Notes: generated by a model from the letters alone, not told the origin. DNA of 61,740 nucleotides from M3007 sp044350415 (GCA_044350415.1 JBILHQ010000006.1:1-61740); one strand, 5' to 3'. Positions 8,700 to 17,200 are shown, counted from the first letter of the stretch. Numbers and translations are program-made.

Positions 8700-9440
8700 A
8701 TGAAAGAAAAGCAAACGATTGTAGTAAAAGACCTGGGAAACATGCCCTACCAGGCGGCTTGGGACTACCAAACTGGTATTCACAAAGCATTGGTGGACAA
8801 TAAGTTAGCGCATCGCGGAATCAAATCAGGAACTTATGCGCAACTACACCAAATTTTATTGGTCGAGCATCCGCCGGTGTATACTTTGGGCCGAAGCGGG
8901 TCGATGGACAACCTCTTGCTGACGGAACAGGAACTGCAGGAACGCGATATTACTTTTTTCCCCATTAACCGCGGTGGAGATATTACGTTTCACGGACCGG
9001 GACAAGTGGTGGGGTATCCCATTCTTGACCTGGAATGCTTTTTTACGGATGTCCATCAATATGTTCGGTACCTCGAGGAGGTGATTATTCGGACACTGGC
9101 GGAATATGGATTGGTGGGTACCCGCATTGAGGGCTACACCGGCGTGTGGATCGATAATAATCCCCATTTCCCTTCGACAGACCCTGATGCCTTGAAAAAA
9201 CGAAAAATCTGTGCTATCGGTGTTCATCTCAGCCGGTGGACAACCCTGCACGGCTGGGCATTTAACGTCAATTCCGATTTGAGTTATTTCAATTATATCG
9301 TGCCTTGCGGCATCGTTGACGAAGACAAAACCGTTACTTCAATGGCCAGAGAACTTGACCGGAAAATTGATATGGCAGAAGTAAAACAGCATATCTTGCG
9401 GCATTTTGGGGAAGTTTTTGATGCTGTAATGATGCTGTAA
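8700..9440 (+). CDS. lipB: Octanoyltransferase
   Basis: A 246-residue enzyme that moves octanoyl groups from acyl carrier protein to the lipoyl domains of pyruvate and 2-oxoglutarate dehydrogenases and the glycine cleavage H protein. It shows the family core RGGDITFHGPGQVVGYPILD at about residues 92-111. The catalytic Lys lies in KKRKICAIGVHLSRW, and the catalytic Cys in IVPCGIVDEDKTVTS near residue 201. Length is usual for the family. No lipA is adjacent. The tail repeats the word GATGCTGTAAT twice at the stop codon. Confidence 0.96.
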   Translation: MKEKQTIVVKDLGNMPYQAAWDYQTGIHKALVDNKLAHRGIKSGTYAQLHQILLVEHPPVYTLGRSGSMDNLLLTEQELQERDITFFPINRGGDITFHGPGQVVGYPILDLECFFTDVHQYVRYLEEVIIRTLAEYGLVGTRIEGYTGVWIDNNPHFPSTDPDALKKRKICAIGVHLSRWTTLHGWAFNVNSDLSYFNYIVPCGIVDEDKTVTSMARELDRKIDMAEVKQHILRHFGEVFDAVMML

Positions 9441-9473
9441 TTTATGCCTGACCTAAACTTTTTTTTGATTTCA

Positions 9474-9589
9474 GATGTAAGATGTAAGATTTCAAATTTG
9501 GGGTACACGGCTAATATACCTGTCAAAATATGGTATTCGCCCCAAAGCATTGTTAGAAATCTGAAATTTGAAATCTTACACCTTACATC
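9474..9589. repeat. 26-bp inverted repeat downstream of lipB
   Basis: The left arm 9474-9499 (words GATGTAAGATGTAAGATTTC plus AAATTT) is complementary to 9564-9589 with one mismatch, leaving a 64-base loop. The left arm holds the word GATGTAA twice in tandem. This fills most of the gap between lipB and the next gene and follows a T8 run, so it may act as a terminator or a REP-like element. Confidence 0.65.
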
Positions 9590-9646
9590 AAAAACCCGCT
9601 CAAGAAGCCTCAATGTATTCCACTGCATAACATCAACAATCACATC

Positions 9647-10129
9647 ATGAAACAATTCAGTACCCTTATTCTCCTGATTATACTGGCAGTCACCGGCATA
9701 TCTGCCCAGAAAATGCTCCTTCTGGAGCAAAGCAATATGGCCAAAACAACCAAAATGTACCTTGGCGAAACCCTTATTTTTCGACTGGAAGGGGAGGAGA
9801 ACTACTGGTACGAAAGAACCATCACCGATATTTTACCGGAGACCAACAGCCTCCTGCTCGATAATTATTTAGTCAAAGTCGACGATATTGCAGCCATCAA
9901 GGTCCATAAGAAAACCATCGTCCGTATTGCTGGCGGCGCACTATTGTCCCTCGGCATTACCTTAGGGTTCTCTACCGGCATTGCCGCCTTGTACGGTGAT
10001 TCTTATAATTACCCCTTACTGATCGGAGGAAGTGCCGCTTCTTTTTTGACGGGCAGGTATATGCTGAAACGAAAGAAGCTGAAATTAGGGGATAAGCACA
10101 GGTTGCGGGCGATTGAGGTGAAGTTTTAG
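9647..10129 (+). CDS. Small exported membrane protein of unknown function
   Basis: A 160-residue protein not recognised as a named family. Residues 1-20 form a signal peptide ending SAQ, typical of Bacteroidota exported proteins. A polar region to about residue 85 contains ETLIFRLEGEENYWYERTI and ends in a KVDDIAAIKVHK strand, resembling a small beta domain. Two hydrophobic segments follow (about 88-112 and 120-135), then a basic tail rich in Lys and Arg. This layout, a periplasmic beta domain plus a helical hairpin, recurs in uncharacterised Bacteroidota proteins. Convergent with the UbiD-family gene. Confidence 0.7.
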   Translation: MKQFSTLILLIILAVTGISAQKMLLLEQSNMAKTTKMYLGETLIFRLEGEENYWYERTITDILPETNSLLLDNYLVKVDDIAAIKVHKKTIVRIAGGALLSLGITLGFSTGIAALYGDSYNYPLLIGGSAASFLTGRYMLKRKKLKLGDKHRLRAIEVKF

Positions 10130-10583
10130 GCAGGAGGTAGGAGGTATCGATCTGAAAGGCGAGTTATATCCTTTTGGGTTCTCATCATTTGAAAATCAGA
10201 TACCGATACCCGTAAAATATTGCTCGGTTGATGGGCAATTATTGAGGCGGTGACTGCGCGTCACCGCCTCAATAGATAGATCTGGTACCCGTAAAATATT
10301 ACTAGGTTCCCTAACAGGCTTTCAATGACACAGCCCCCAGCAAGAGGTCCTTAAATTAGCAGATGAGTTTGCGTGTTTCCCTATCAATACCGAGCGTTTA
10401 CGCTTAGCAGGAAGGTATTGAATCAGGATTCCCTTTCATAGCGGAATTGCCCAAAATTGAAAATTATATTCAAAATGCAACGCAAATAATTTTTTTTTGG
10501 GGCATAGATTTTAAAACTTTTATTAAAGAGAATTTTGGAGAGTGCCACTTTTTAAGCGATCTGTCCAGGCAACCACCAAATTC
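10130..10583. other. 454-base gap with direct and inverted repeats
   Basis: No convincing gene. It holds a perfect 14-bp hairpin at 10241-10273, a 15-base direct repeat TACCCGTAAAATATT (10207-10221 and 10286-10300) flanking that hairpin, and a looser inverted pair ATCAATACC/GGTATTGAA further on at about 10382-10422. The right part is AT-rich with a T9 run at about 10490. Confidence 0.6.
10241..10273. terminator. 14-bp perfect hairpin between convergent genes
   Basis: ATTGAGGCGGTGAC (10241-10254) pairs perfectly with GTCACCGCCTCAAT (10260-10273) around a 5-base loop. GC-rich and stable, with no U tract. It sits between two converging genes. Confidence 0.65.
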
Positions 10584-12350
10584 TCAATCCACCAACTCCG
10601 GCGCATGGTGCGGCTTCACCCGCGCATCAATCACCAGGGCCCCTTTGCATCCCCAATGCTTATTTTCAGTAAACGCCCGAACACCGGAAATATCATGACT
10701 CGGATTGGTTCGCGTAAATGTCACCCACAGGAAATTATTCAGCGTTTTGGCCGTGAATACGCTGTCATCCACGACAAGTATCAACGGAATATGTTGTAAA
10801 TCAAATCGTTCTAAATAGGTGCATAGTTGTTCCACTTGCACTTTAGCCGTTGCTGCGTCATTATATTGGGGTGCAGCAATGGCCAGTATGCCCGGTAGCG
10901 CAAATTGTGGATCGCGCATACCCACAGGCAACGAGAAGCCATCGGGTAGCTTAGTGCCTAAGGTGCGCAATACCTCGCCCCTGCAAGCCATGACGACTTT
11001 AGAGCCTTCATTCCAGCCACTGCCGGAATAATCCAGCGTATCAATCGTGGTGCGGGTATGAAAATGCAGGTCGCGGGTCCAGTCAATGCGTGCCAATACG
11101 TGCTGGAAGAAGCGGGGCATGTCGTGGGTGTCTAAGGTCGGATCGTCGTCGGAAGCGGCAATGATCAGGAATTTGGTCAGGGATGTTTGTCCGCTACCGA
11201 TAATCCGGTTGGCGATGGTCAGTATTTCTTCCGGTCTGCGCTCGCGGAATGGCATGTACCGTTCGTGCCCAATGGCCAATAACAAAGGATGAACACCCGC
11301 TGCATCTACTGCATGAATTTCTTTGACGCCCGGGAATTCCTGTGCGGTGAGCGGTGCCACCAACTGGTGAATCAGCCAGCCAAAACTGCTGTCTTCCTGG
11401 GGAGGACGACCCACTACAGAAAAATGCCAAAGCGGATCTTTTCGGTGATATACTTTGTGGACCCGCATCACAGGAAAATCATGGGTCAGAGAGTAATACC
11501 CCAAGTGATCGCCAAACGGCCCTTCTGGCTTTTTCACCCCTTTTAATATCTCGCCAGTAATCACAAAATCAGCATCGGAAGAGAGGAAATGGCCATCGCG
11601 GTAGGCATACCGGAACCTGCGGCCGCCCATCATACCAGCAAAGGTCAGTTCACTCATACCTTCCGGTAAAGGCATAATGGCCGAAAAGGCATGACTCGGC
11701 AAGCCGCCCACGAAAATGGAGCACCGGAAGGGCTGATCAATTTTATTGTACTTCGTGTGGTGTACACCGATGCCCCTGTGCAATTGGTAGTGCAAACCAA
11801 TTTCTTCATTGGGAATATAGTCATTACCAGAGAGTTGGATGCGGTACATACCTAGATTGGCATGCATGGGCCCCGGTTGGTCCGGGTCTTCCGTGTAGAC
11901 TTGCGGGAGGGTAATAAATGCGCCGCCATCCATGGGCCAGCTTCTGACTTGCGGTAATTGGTCGATGGTCGTTTCGCCGTAAGTGACCGGTGGTTTAAAC
12001 CAACTGCGCATGGGCAAGGCAGTAAGCGCTGTCATTGGAGCACTGGCATAATGCAGTGGTTTTCGCAGTGCGAGGGATGGATCGCGTTTCAGTTCGATGA
12101 CCTTTTTTACCCGCTCCAAGGTACTTCTGAAAAGAAAGGATGTCCGATCGAAAGTGCCGTAGATATTGCTGATGGCCTGAAAAGGACTGCCTTTAACTTT
12201 TTCAAAGAGCAGCGCAGGGCCGCTGCTGTCAAAAGTATCCCGAGTGATTTTGGCCATTTCAAGGTTTGGATCTACCTCGCGGACGATCCGCTTCAACATT
12301 TTATGGCGCTCCAGGTCGAGCGCAACTTCCCGCATTGATGTATACTGCAT
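10584..12350 (-). CDS. UbiD-family decarboxylase (menaquinone pathway type)
   Basis: A 588-residue cytosolic enzyme of the prenylated-FMN dependent UbiD family, which removes carboxylates from aromatic or alpha,beta-unsaturated acids. The start MQYTSMREVALDLERH and the GPALLFEKVKGSPF segment match the UbiD N-terminal domain. The signature KPEGPFGDHLGYYS (about residues 270-283) carries the conserved Glu and Asp-His of the active site. Bacteroidota homologues of this length are usually annotated as the menaquinone biosynthesis decarboxylase that follows the futalosine route; the mqnE gene 3.6 kb away fits that. Substrate is inference. It follows accC on the same strand, separated by an inverted repeat. 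No ubiX-like flavin prenyltransferase is in the window. Confidence 0.9.
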   Translation of the reverse strand: MQYTSMREVALDLERHKMLKRIVREVDPNLEMAKITRDTFDSSGPALLFEKVKGSPFQAISNIYGTFDRTSFLFRSTLERVKKVIELKRDPSLALRKPLHYASAPMTALTALPMRSWFKPPVTYGETTIDQLPQVRSWPMDGGAFITLPQVYTEDPDQPGPMHANLGMYRIQLSGNDYIPNEEIGLHYQLHRGIGVHHTKYNKIDQPFRCSIFVGGLPSHAFSAIMPLPEGMSELTFAGMMGGRRFRYAYRDGHFLSSDADFVITGEILKGVKKPEGPFGDHLGYYSLTHDFPVMRVHKVYHRKDPLWHFSVVGRPPQEDSSFGWLIHQLVAPLTAQEFPGVKEIHAVDAAGVHPLLLAIGHERYMPFRERRPEEILTIANRIIGSGQTSLTKFLIIAASDDDPTLDTHDMPRFFQHVLARIDWTRDLHFHTRTTIDTLDYSGSGWNEGSKVVMACRGEVLRTLGTKLPDGFSLPVGMRDPQFALPGILAIAAPQYNDAATAKVQVEQLCTYLERFDLQHIPLILVVDDSVFTAKTLNNFLWVTFTRTNPSHDISGVRAFTENKHWGCKGALVIDARVKPHHAPELVD

Positions 12351-12388
12351 GATGCGCTTTCAAACACTGGGAGCGCGATTTTGTTCGG

Positions 12389-12450
12389 AGGGTAATTTTG
12401 CAGTGACTCTCCGTGCAAAACCACCCTCCGCCTACGTGCAAAATTACCCT
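12389..12450. repeat. 14-bp perfect inverted repeat at the accC stop codon
   Basis: AGGGTAATTTTGCA (12389-12402) is exactly complementary to TGCAAAATTACCCT (12437-12450), whose end lies inside the accC stop codon. The loop contains a shorter related word, GTGCAAAA. It lies between accC and the UbiD gene on the same strand, so it may attenuate read-through. Confidence 0.6.
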
Positions 12451-13918
12451 AAATTCTTGCTGTCCAACTAGTAGGCGCATGTTCAACAGCCGTCAGCATT
12501 TTCTTATGTTCCAGGTGAAGGTGCAATGCGCACAAAGCCGCGATTTCGGCATCTTTGGCCTCTTCTGCTTTCAATTTTTCCGGTGTATAATGGTGTTGTA
12601 CAAAATGAGTATCGAACTGGCCGGATATAAAAGCTTCATGGTCCATCACAAAGCGGCCAAAGGGTAGGGTAGTGGCCACCCCTTCGATTTCGTATTGCGC
12701 AATAGCGTCCCTCATTTTCTGTATGGCCTCACCCCGGGTTTTACCGTAGGTAATTAATTTGGCCAACATAGGGTCATAATAAATGGGAACGTCCATTCCT
12801 TCTGTAAAACCGTCATCGACCCGAATACCTTCGCCGTGTGGGATACGGTAACGGGTGAGGGTGCCCACGGAGGGCAAAAAATTATTGAGTGGATCTTCTG
12901 CGTAAACGCGCACTTCCATCGCATGTCCGGTAATGGTCAGGTCTTCCTGAGCAAACGGAAGTTTTTCGCCACGGGCAATCTTGATTTGTAATTCAACCAA
13001 ATCGAGGCCCGTAATCATCTCCGTTACAGGATGCTCTACTTGTAAGCGGGTATTCATTTCCAGGAAAAAAAAATCCATACTGGCATCTACCAGGAATTCC
13101 ACCGTTCCTGCGCCCATATACTCGCAGGATTGTGCCACCCGAACGGCAGCTTCTCCCATTGCTTTTCGCAGTTCCGGGGTAAGAATAACGGAGGGTGCTT
13201 CTTCCACCACTTTTTGGTGCCGGCGCTGCACGGAACATTCACGTTCAAAGAGATAAACAATATTACCAAACTGGTCGCCCAGTACCTGCACCTCAATATG
13301 CCGGGGTGAGGTGACATATTTTTCAACGAAAACGGCACCGTCGCCAAATGCGGAGGTCGCCTCAGAAATAGCGCGCTCCATTTGTTCTTTGGTGTCTTCT
13401 TCCCGCTCTACAATACGCATACCTTTGCCGCCGCCGCCAGCTGATGCTTTAATTAAAATGGGGTAACCAACGCGTCTGCCGATTTCCTTTGCCATTTCCA
13501 CATCCGTGATCGCTTCTTCAATACCAGGTACCATAGGGACCTGGTATTTTTTCGCTGCTTCTTTTGCCGCTAATTTATTGCCCATTACATCGATACTTTT
13601 CGGACGTGGTCCGATAAAAGTAATGCCGGCATTGGCAACTTTTTGGGCAAACACAGCATTTTCGCTGAGGAAACCATAACCCGGATGAATGCCATCAACG
13701 CCGGCCGACAGAGCGATTTCAATAATTTTATCAGCCTTTAAATAACTTTGAGAGGAGGGAGCCGGACCAAGCAGGTAAGCTTCGTCAGCAAAACGCACAT
13801 GCGGTGCATTTCGGTCGACTTCAGAATAAATGGCTACAGTTTTAATGCCCATTTTTCGGGCAGTACGCATGACGCGGAGTGCTATTTCGCCACGGTTGGC
13901 TACGAGGATCTTTTGCAT
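12449..13918 (-). CDS. accC: Acetyl-CoA carboxylase, biotin carboxylase subunit
   Basis: A 489-residue ATP-grasp enzyme that carboxylates the biotin of AccB/BCCP, the first step of fatty acid synthesis (or of propionyl-CoA carboxylase if paired differently). Evidence in order: MQKILVANRGEIALRVMRT at the N-terminus, HPGYGFLSENA, the ATP-binding glycine loop KASAGGGGKGMR (about residue 160), EKYVTSPRHIEVQVLGD, ECSVQRRHQK and FLEMNTRLQVEHPVTE. A C-terminal extension of about 40 residues past the usual end is rich in Glu, Lys and Ala. No accB is adjacent, so the partner is elsewhere. A TACCTTTG box ends five bases before the ATG. Confidence 0.96.
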   Translation of the reverse strand: MQKILVANRGEIALRVMRTARKMGIKTVAIYSEVDRNAPHVRFADEAYLLGPAPSSQSYLKADKIIEIALSAGVDGIHPGYGFLSENAVFAQKVANAGITFIGPRPKSIDVMGNKLAAKEAAKKYQVPMVPGIEEAITDVEMAKEIGRRVGYPILIKASAGGGGKGMRIVEREEDTKEQMERAISEATSAFGDGAVFVEKYVTSPRHIEVQVLGDQFGNIVYLFERECSVQRRHQKVVEEAPSVILTPELRKAMGEAAVRVAQSCEYMGAGTVEFLVDASMDFFFLEMNTRLQVEHPVTEMITGLDLVELQIKIARGEKLPFAQEDLTITGHAMEVRVYAEDPLNNFLPSVGTLTRYRIPHGEGIRVDDGFTEGMDVPIYYDPMLAKLITYGKTRGEAIQKMRDAIAQYEIEGVATTLPFGRFVMDHEAFISGQFDTHFVQHHYTPEKLKAEEAKDAEIAALCALHLHLEHKKMLTAVEHAPTSWTARI

Positions 13919-13922
13919 AGGA

Positions 13923-13930
13923 CAAAGGTA
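13923..13930 (-). promoter_or_regulatory. -7 box of accC
   Basis: Minus-strand TACCTTTG, perfect, ends five bases before the accC ATG at 13918. This predicts a leaderless mRNA. Confidence 0.6.
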
Positions 13931-14053
13931 GTAATTTGTTATCAGTTAAACAGTTATCTGATTATCAGGCGCACCGTTATCCAAAACTTATTGTCTCAAC
14001 CACGAATGGCCCGTCAAGTCTTTGATAAGTCTGTACACCTGATAACAAATTAC
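13931..14053. repeat. Inverted word repeat upstream of accC
   Basis: GTAATTTGTTATCAG (13931-13945) is exactly complementary to CTGATAACAAATTAC (14039-14053). The neighbouring words GTTAAACAGTTATC and TGTTTAACTGATAAC are also partly complementary in shifted register, so several pairings are possible. It abuts the accC -7 box on one side and runs close to the stop of the next gene on the other. Confidence 0.65.
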
Positions 14054-14085
14054 TGTTTAACTGATAACTAGATGAACGCTCCAAA

Positions 14086-14343
14086 CTAACTCATTGATGC
14101 TTTATGTTCCTCGATCATCCTTTTTGCCCGTTCAAAAATGGTGGTATCTTCTAAATGTACAACTCCACCACCATAACCGGATTCTAAATGGAACTCAGCA
14201 ACTTGCCCCTGTTTGTAATGTCCCCCTCCAAAATAATTCCGGATGGCTTCTTCGTCCATCTCAAATTCTTTGGCAAGTCGTGCGATACTTCCTGTTGGGA
14301 GCGCGTGTTTAATGCGCCGCAATTCTTCAAAAGTTACATTCAT
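14086..14343 (-). CDS. Small HTH-like protein of unknown function
   Basis: An 85-residue soluble protein. The N-terminal half (FEELRRIKHALPTGSIARLA followed by KEFEMDEEAIRNYFGG) reads like a small helix-turn-helix: a short helix, a turn, and a candidate recognition helix with a regular charge pattern. The second half has a glycine-rich hairpin-like stretch GYGGGVVHLEDTTIF and a closing amphipathic helix ERAKRMIEEHKASM. I recognise no named family, but composition and pattern are those of a real protein. A near-consensus box TACCTTTC lies 67 bases upstream (14410-14417). DNA binding is inference only. Confidence 0.6.
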   Translation of the reverse strand: MNVTFEELRRIKHALPTGSIARLAKEFEMDEEAIRNYFGGGHYKQGQVAEFHLESGYGGGVVHLEDTTIFERAKRMIEEHKASMS

Positions 14344-14672
14344 AAATAATGCGTTTTAATGAACGGAATGTGTTAGAAATGGTAGAAGCTAACTTTACTT
14401 TTAATACCAGAAAGGTAAGGAAAGGATTTCATGGTCACCAAATTTTTTTGATAAAATTATATATTTTAATTGGCTTAAAAATGAAATTAAATGAAATATT
14501 ATTTTGCTTTTTCGTGTTATATGGAATTAAATTTTACATATTCGGCCAGTTGCTTTTAAACAACTGGTCTTCATTTTTATTGCGTTTGATCTTTCCGGAC
14601 AAAAATGTAATGGATGAGGTAGTGTTTATACAGATTCGTCACCGGTTGAGGCATTTTTTACAAATTCAGGCT
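14344..14672. other. AT-rich gap of about 330 bases
   Basis: No convincing gene. A plus-strand reading frame (14349-14723) is open, but it encodes low-complexity Phe/Ile/Leu/Lys-rich sequence and overlaps the start of the glycosyltransferase gene. The stretch is markedly AT-richer than its neighbours. It holds a minus-strand box TACCTTTC at 14410-14417 that could serve the small HTH-like gene. Confidence 0.5.
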
Positions 14673-14680
14673 TACCTTTG
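14673..14680 (+). promoter_or_regulatory. -7 box of the glycosyltransferase gene
   Basis: TACCTTTG, perfect, 17 bases before the ATG at 14698, giving a leader of about 13 bases. Confidence 0.6.
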
Positions 14681-14697
14681 CCGCTTCATTCCGGTAT

Positions 14698-15822
14698 ATG
14701 ACACTACATATCGTTTCATTTGACATTCCATATCCAGCCAACTACGGTGGCGTAATTGTAATCTTTAATCAAATCAAGGCATTACATGCATTGGGCGTAA
14801 AGGTTATTTTGCATTGCTATCAGTACGGCGATCGCACGCCACAGCCTGAGCTGGCCAATTATTGCCACGAAGTTTACTATTACAAGCGCAGCCGTTCCAT
14901 TATCTGGCAATTGTCGTTGTTTCCTTTTATCATGCAAACCCGCATGAGTCGTTCTTTAGTCAAAAGGTTGAAAAAAGATGACCATCCCATATTATTCGAA
15001 GGAATGCATACCGCAGGATTAGTGTGGAAACGGGGTTTAAGGCACCGCCAAAAACTAGTTCGCATGCACAATATAGAATGGATGTATTATGAAAATCTCT
15101 GGCAACTAACGTCGTCGTTGGTGCCATTAGAGAAATTCTACTATTTCCTGGAAAGTATTAAACTGCAGCGCACGGAACCTTATGTGCTCCTGCATGCGGA
15201 TGAGATCATCGCTATTTCCACTAATGACGAGGCATATTTTAAACAGCATAAAGCAAACACGCATTATATACCGGCTTTCCACCCTAATACTTTTGTGGAG
15301 TCGCAACTGGGTCGCGGTGAATACGCTTTGTTTCATGGCAAACTGAGTGTTCCCGACAATGAGCGGGCAGCACTTTGGTTGATCGAGGAGGTTATTGCTG
15401 GTATGGAAGTGCCATTCGTTATTGCTGGAATGGAACCTTCGCAGCGCCTTAAAGACGCCATTCGGCCGCACGATCATATCCGGTTGGTAGAAAACCCCGA
15501 TGAACGAACCATGAATGATTTGATTCGAAATGCACACATCAATTTATTGGTTTCGTTCCAAAGCGCAGGGATCAAATTAAAACTGATCAATTCCTTATTC
15601 CGGGGGCGTTTCTGCATCGTTAATGAACCAATGGTGAGCGGTACAGGCCTGGAAAAATTGTGTTATGTTCGCAATTCAGCAGCAACTATTCGCCAAACTA
15701 TTGAGGCGATATTAAATGTGCCTTTTGAACAGAACAGGGTTGACGAACGCCGGGCACACCTGGAAACAGAATATTCTAATCTGGAAAATGCCAAAAAACT
15801 GATGGCGTTGATAAAATTTTAG
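14698..15822 (+). CDS. GT-B fold glycosyltransferase
   Basis: A 374-residue cytosolic or membrane-associated protein. The start HIVSFDIPYPANYGGVIVIF is the classic N-terminal strand and glycine-rich turn of GT4-like glycosyltransferases. The middle (VRMHNIEWMYYENL, about residues 121-134) matches the acceptor-domain HNxE pattern. The C-terminal half contains YALFHGKLSVPDNERAALWL and FVIAGMEPS, the nucleotide-sugar half. It lacks the common EGFG/E-P-x-G motif at the donor site; the segment there reads LVSFQSAGIKLKLINSL, which fits the subgroup annotated as mannosyltransferase-like. Donor and acceptor cannot be told from sequence. Stands alone, with its own -7 box. Confidence 0.85.
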   Translation: MTLHIVSFDIPYPANYGGVIVIFNQIKALHALGVKVILHCYQYGDRTPQPELANYCHEVYYYKRSRSIIWQLSLFPFIMQTRMSRSLVKRLKKDDHPILFEGMHTAGLVWKRGLRHRQKLVRMHNIEWMYYENLWQLTSSLVPLEKFYYFLESIKLQRTEPYVLLHADEIIAISTNDEAYFKQHKANTHYIPAFHPNTFVESQLGRGEYALFHGKLSVPDNERAALWLIEEVIAGMEVPFVIAGMEPSQRLKDAIRPHDHIRLVENPDERTMNDLIRNAHINLLVSFQSAGIKLKLINSLFRGRFCIVNEPMVSGTGLEKLCYVRNSAATIRQTIEAILNVPFEQNRVDERRAHLETEYSNLENAKKLMALIKF

Positions 15823-15848
15823 TCAGTTACCTGTGATTGTTTCTCCGC

Positions 15849-15927
15849 TACCAGTCGGCGAGTAGACCGTTAACAGGGCGTTTCAGAGTAACACCTGCCC
15901 TTCTGGTGGTCTGTTCTACGACTGGTA
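15849..15927. repeat. Imperfect inverted repeat between glycosyltransferase and mqnE
   Basis: The segment 15849-15868 (TACCAGTCGGCGAGTAGACC) pairs with 15908-15927 at 16 of 20 positions. Outside it, CAGTTACC words near 15824 and ACTGGTAACTGGTAACC near 15921 give further imperfect pairing. This is another word-type intergenic hairpin. Confidence 0.5.
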
Positions 15928-15996
15928 ACTGGTAACCAATCACCAACTGAACAACCCGCGCTTATCAATGTTATAGCATCCAATAAATTACTGTTT

Positions 15997-17187
15997 ATGA
16001 ACGATAACATTTTTAGTCAGGGTAATCTTTCAGCGGAGCACCGCAGGATTGCTGATAAAGTTATGAATAATGAAAGGATTACCTTTGATGAGGGTTTATT
16101 CCTTTATGAGCAGGGCGAATTGGGCTATTTGGGCGCTTTAGCCAATATTGTCAGAGAACGCAAAAACGGAGACCGGACCTTCTTTAACCGAAATTTTCAT
16201 ATAGAGCCTACCAATCTCTGTGTATATGACTGCAAATTTTGCTCCTACTCCCGCTTAATCAAACAAAAGAGCGATCCGAATTCCTGGGCTTATTCCATGG
16301 AGGAGATGTTTGATATCGTAAAGAAATACGACGGCAAGCCCGTTACAGAAGTACATATTGTCGGTGGCGTTTTGCCACAATATGATCTTGCTTTTTACAC
16401 AGAACTATTCCGCAAAATTAAAGCACACCGTCCGGAACTGCATATCAAAGCGCTTACGCCGGTGGAGTACCATTATATTTTCAAAAAAGCAAAGGTTTCT
16501 TATACCGATGGTATGAGAATGATCATGGAATCGGGATGCAACAGTTTGCCGGGAGGCGGTGCAGAAATTTTTCATCCGGAAATCCGGGAGCAAATTGCTG
16601 CTGACAAATGCACTGGCGATCAATGGCTCGAACTCCATGAAATCTGGCATAACCTGGGTCAACGGTCGAATGCCACCATGCTGTATGGCCATATCGAAAA
16701 ATGGGAGCATCGGGTCGATCACATGGAACGTTTGCGTCAATTGCAGGATAAAACCGGTGGTTTTCAAACGTTTATTCCTTTGAAATTTCGGAATCAGGAC
16801 AATCAAATGAGCCATATTGCGGAAAGTACAGCGGTGGAGGACCTGCGCAATTATGCTATTGCCAGAATTTATTTAGACAACTTCGGGCATATCAAAGCGT
16901 ATTGGCCGATGATTGGTCGCAATATTGCCCAGATGTCTATGGCATTTGGGGTCGATGATATTGACGGCACTATCGACGACACCACTAAAATATACTCCAT
17001 GGCTGGTTCGGAAGAACAAAATCCGGCGCTCACCACCCAACAATTGGTAGATCTGATCCGGAAAGTTGGCCGCCAACCTATTGAAAGAGACACTTTATAT
17101 AACATACTGGAAGATTATACTGATGTGGTCTTTGACGAAGATAAGGAATACAAAGGCTATTTTGAACTTCCCGTAGTAAATAATTGA
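15997..17187 (+). CDS. mqnE: Aminofutalosine synthase (radical SAM)
   Basis: A 396-residue radical SAM enzyme that joins chorismate-derived enolpyruvyl-benzoate to adenosine to form aminofutalosine, an early step of the futalosine menaquinone route. The 4Fe-4S cluster motif is NLCVYDCKFCSYS (Cys-x3-Cys-x2-Cys, about residues 73-85), preceded by RTFFNRNFHIEPTN. VHIVGGVLPQ and GCNSLPGGGAEIF match the family, the latter separating MqnE from MqnC fairly well. The full-length C-terminal MqnE domain is present. It is followed after 13 bases by a histidine phosphatase gene, so they probably share a transcript. It implies menaquinone respiration through the futalosine rather than the Men pathway. Confidence 0.93.
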   Translation: MNDNIFSQGNLSAEHRRIADKVMNNERITFDEGLFLYEQGELGYLGALANIVRERKNGDRTFFNRNFHIEPTNLCVYDCKFCSYSRLIKQKSDPNSWAYSMEEMFDIVKKYDGKPVTEVHIVGGVLPQYDLAFYTELFRKIKAHRPELHIKALTPVEYHYIFKKAKVSYTDGMRMIMESGCNSLPGGGAEIFHPEIREQIAADKCTGDQWLELHEIWHNLGQRSNATMLYGHIEKWEHRVDHMERLRQLQDKTGGFQTFIPLKFRNQDNQMSHIAESTAVEDLRNYAIARIYLDNFGHIKAYWPMIGRNIAQMSMAFGVDDIDGTIDDTTKIYSMAGSEEQNPALTTQQLVDLIRKVGRQPIERDTLYNILEDYTDVVFDEDKEYKGYFELPVVNN

Positions 17188-17200
17188 TTTTAAATATTTT

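Noticed and set aside
11958..12338. 126-codon plus-strand frame opposite the UbiD-family gene
   Set aside because: Antisense to a conserved region of UbiD; no independent support.
14349..14723. 124-codon plus-strand open frame
   Set aside because: Low-complexity Phe/Ile/Leu/Lys-rich translation in AT-rich DNA, no domain or signal-peptide pattern, and it overlaps the well-supported glycosyltransferase start and its -7 box.
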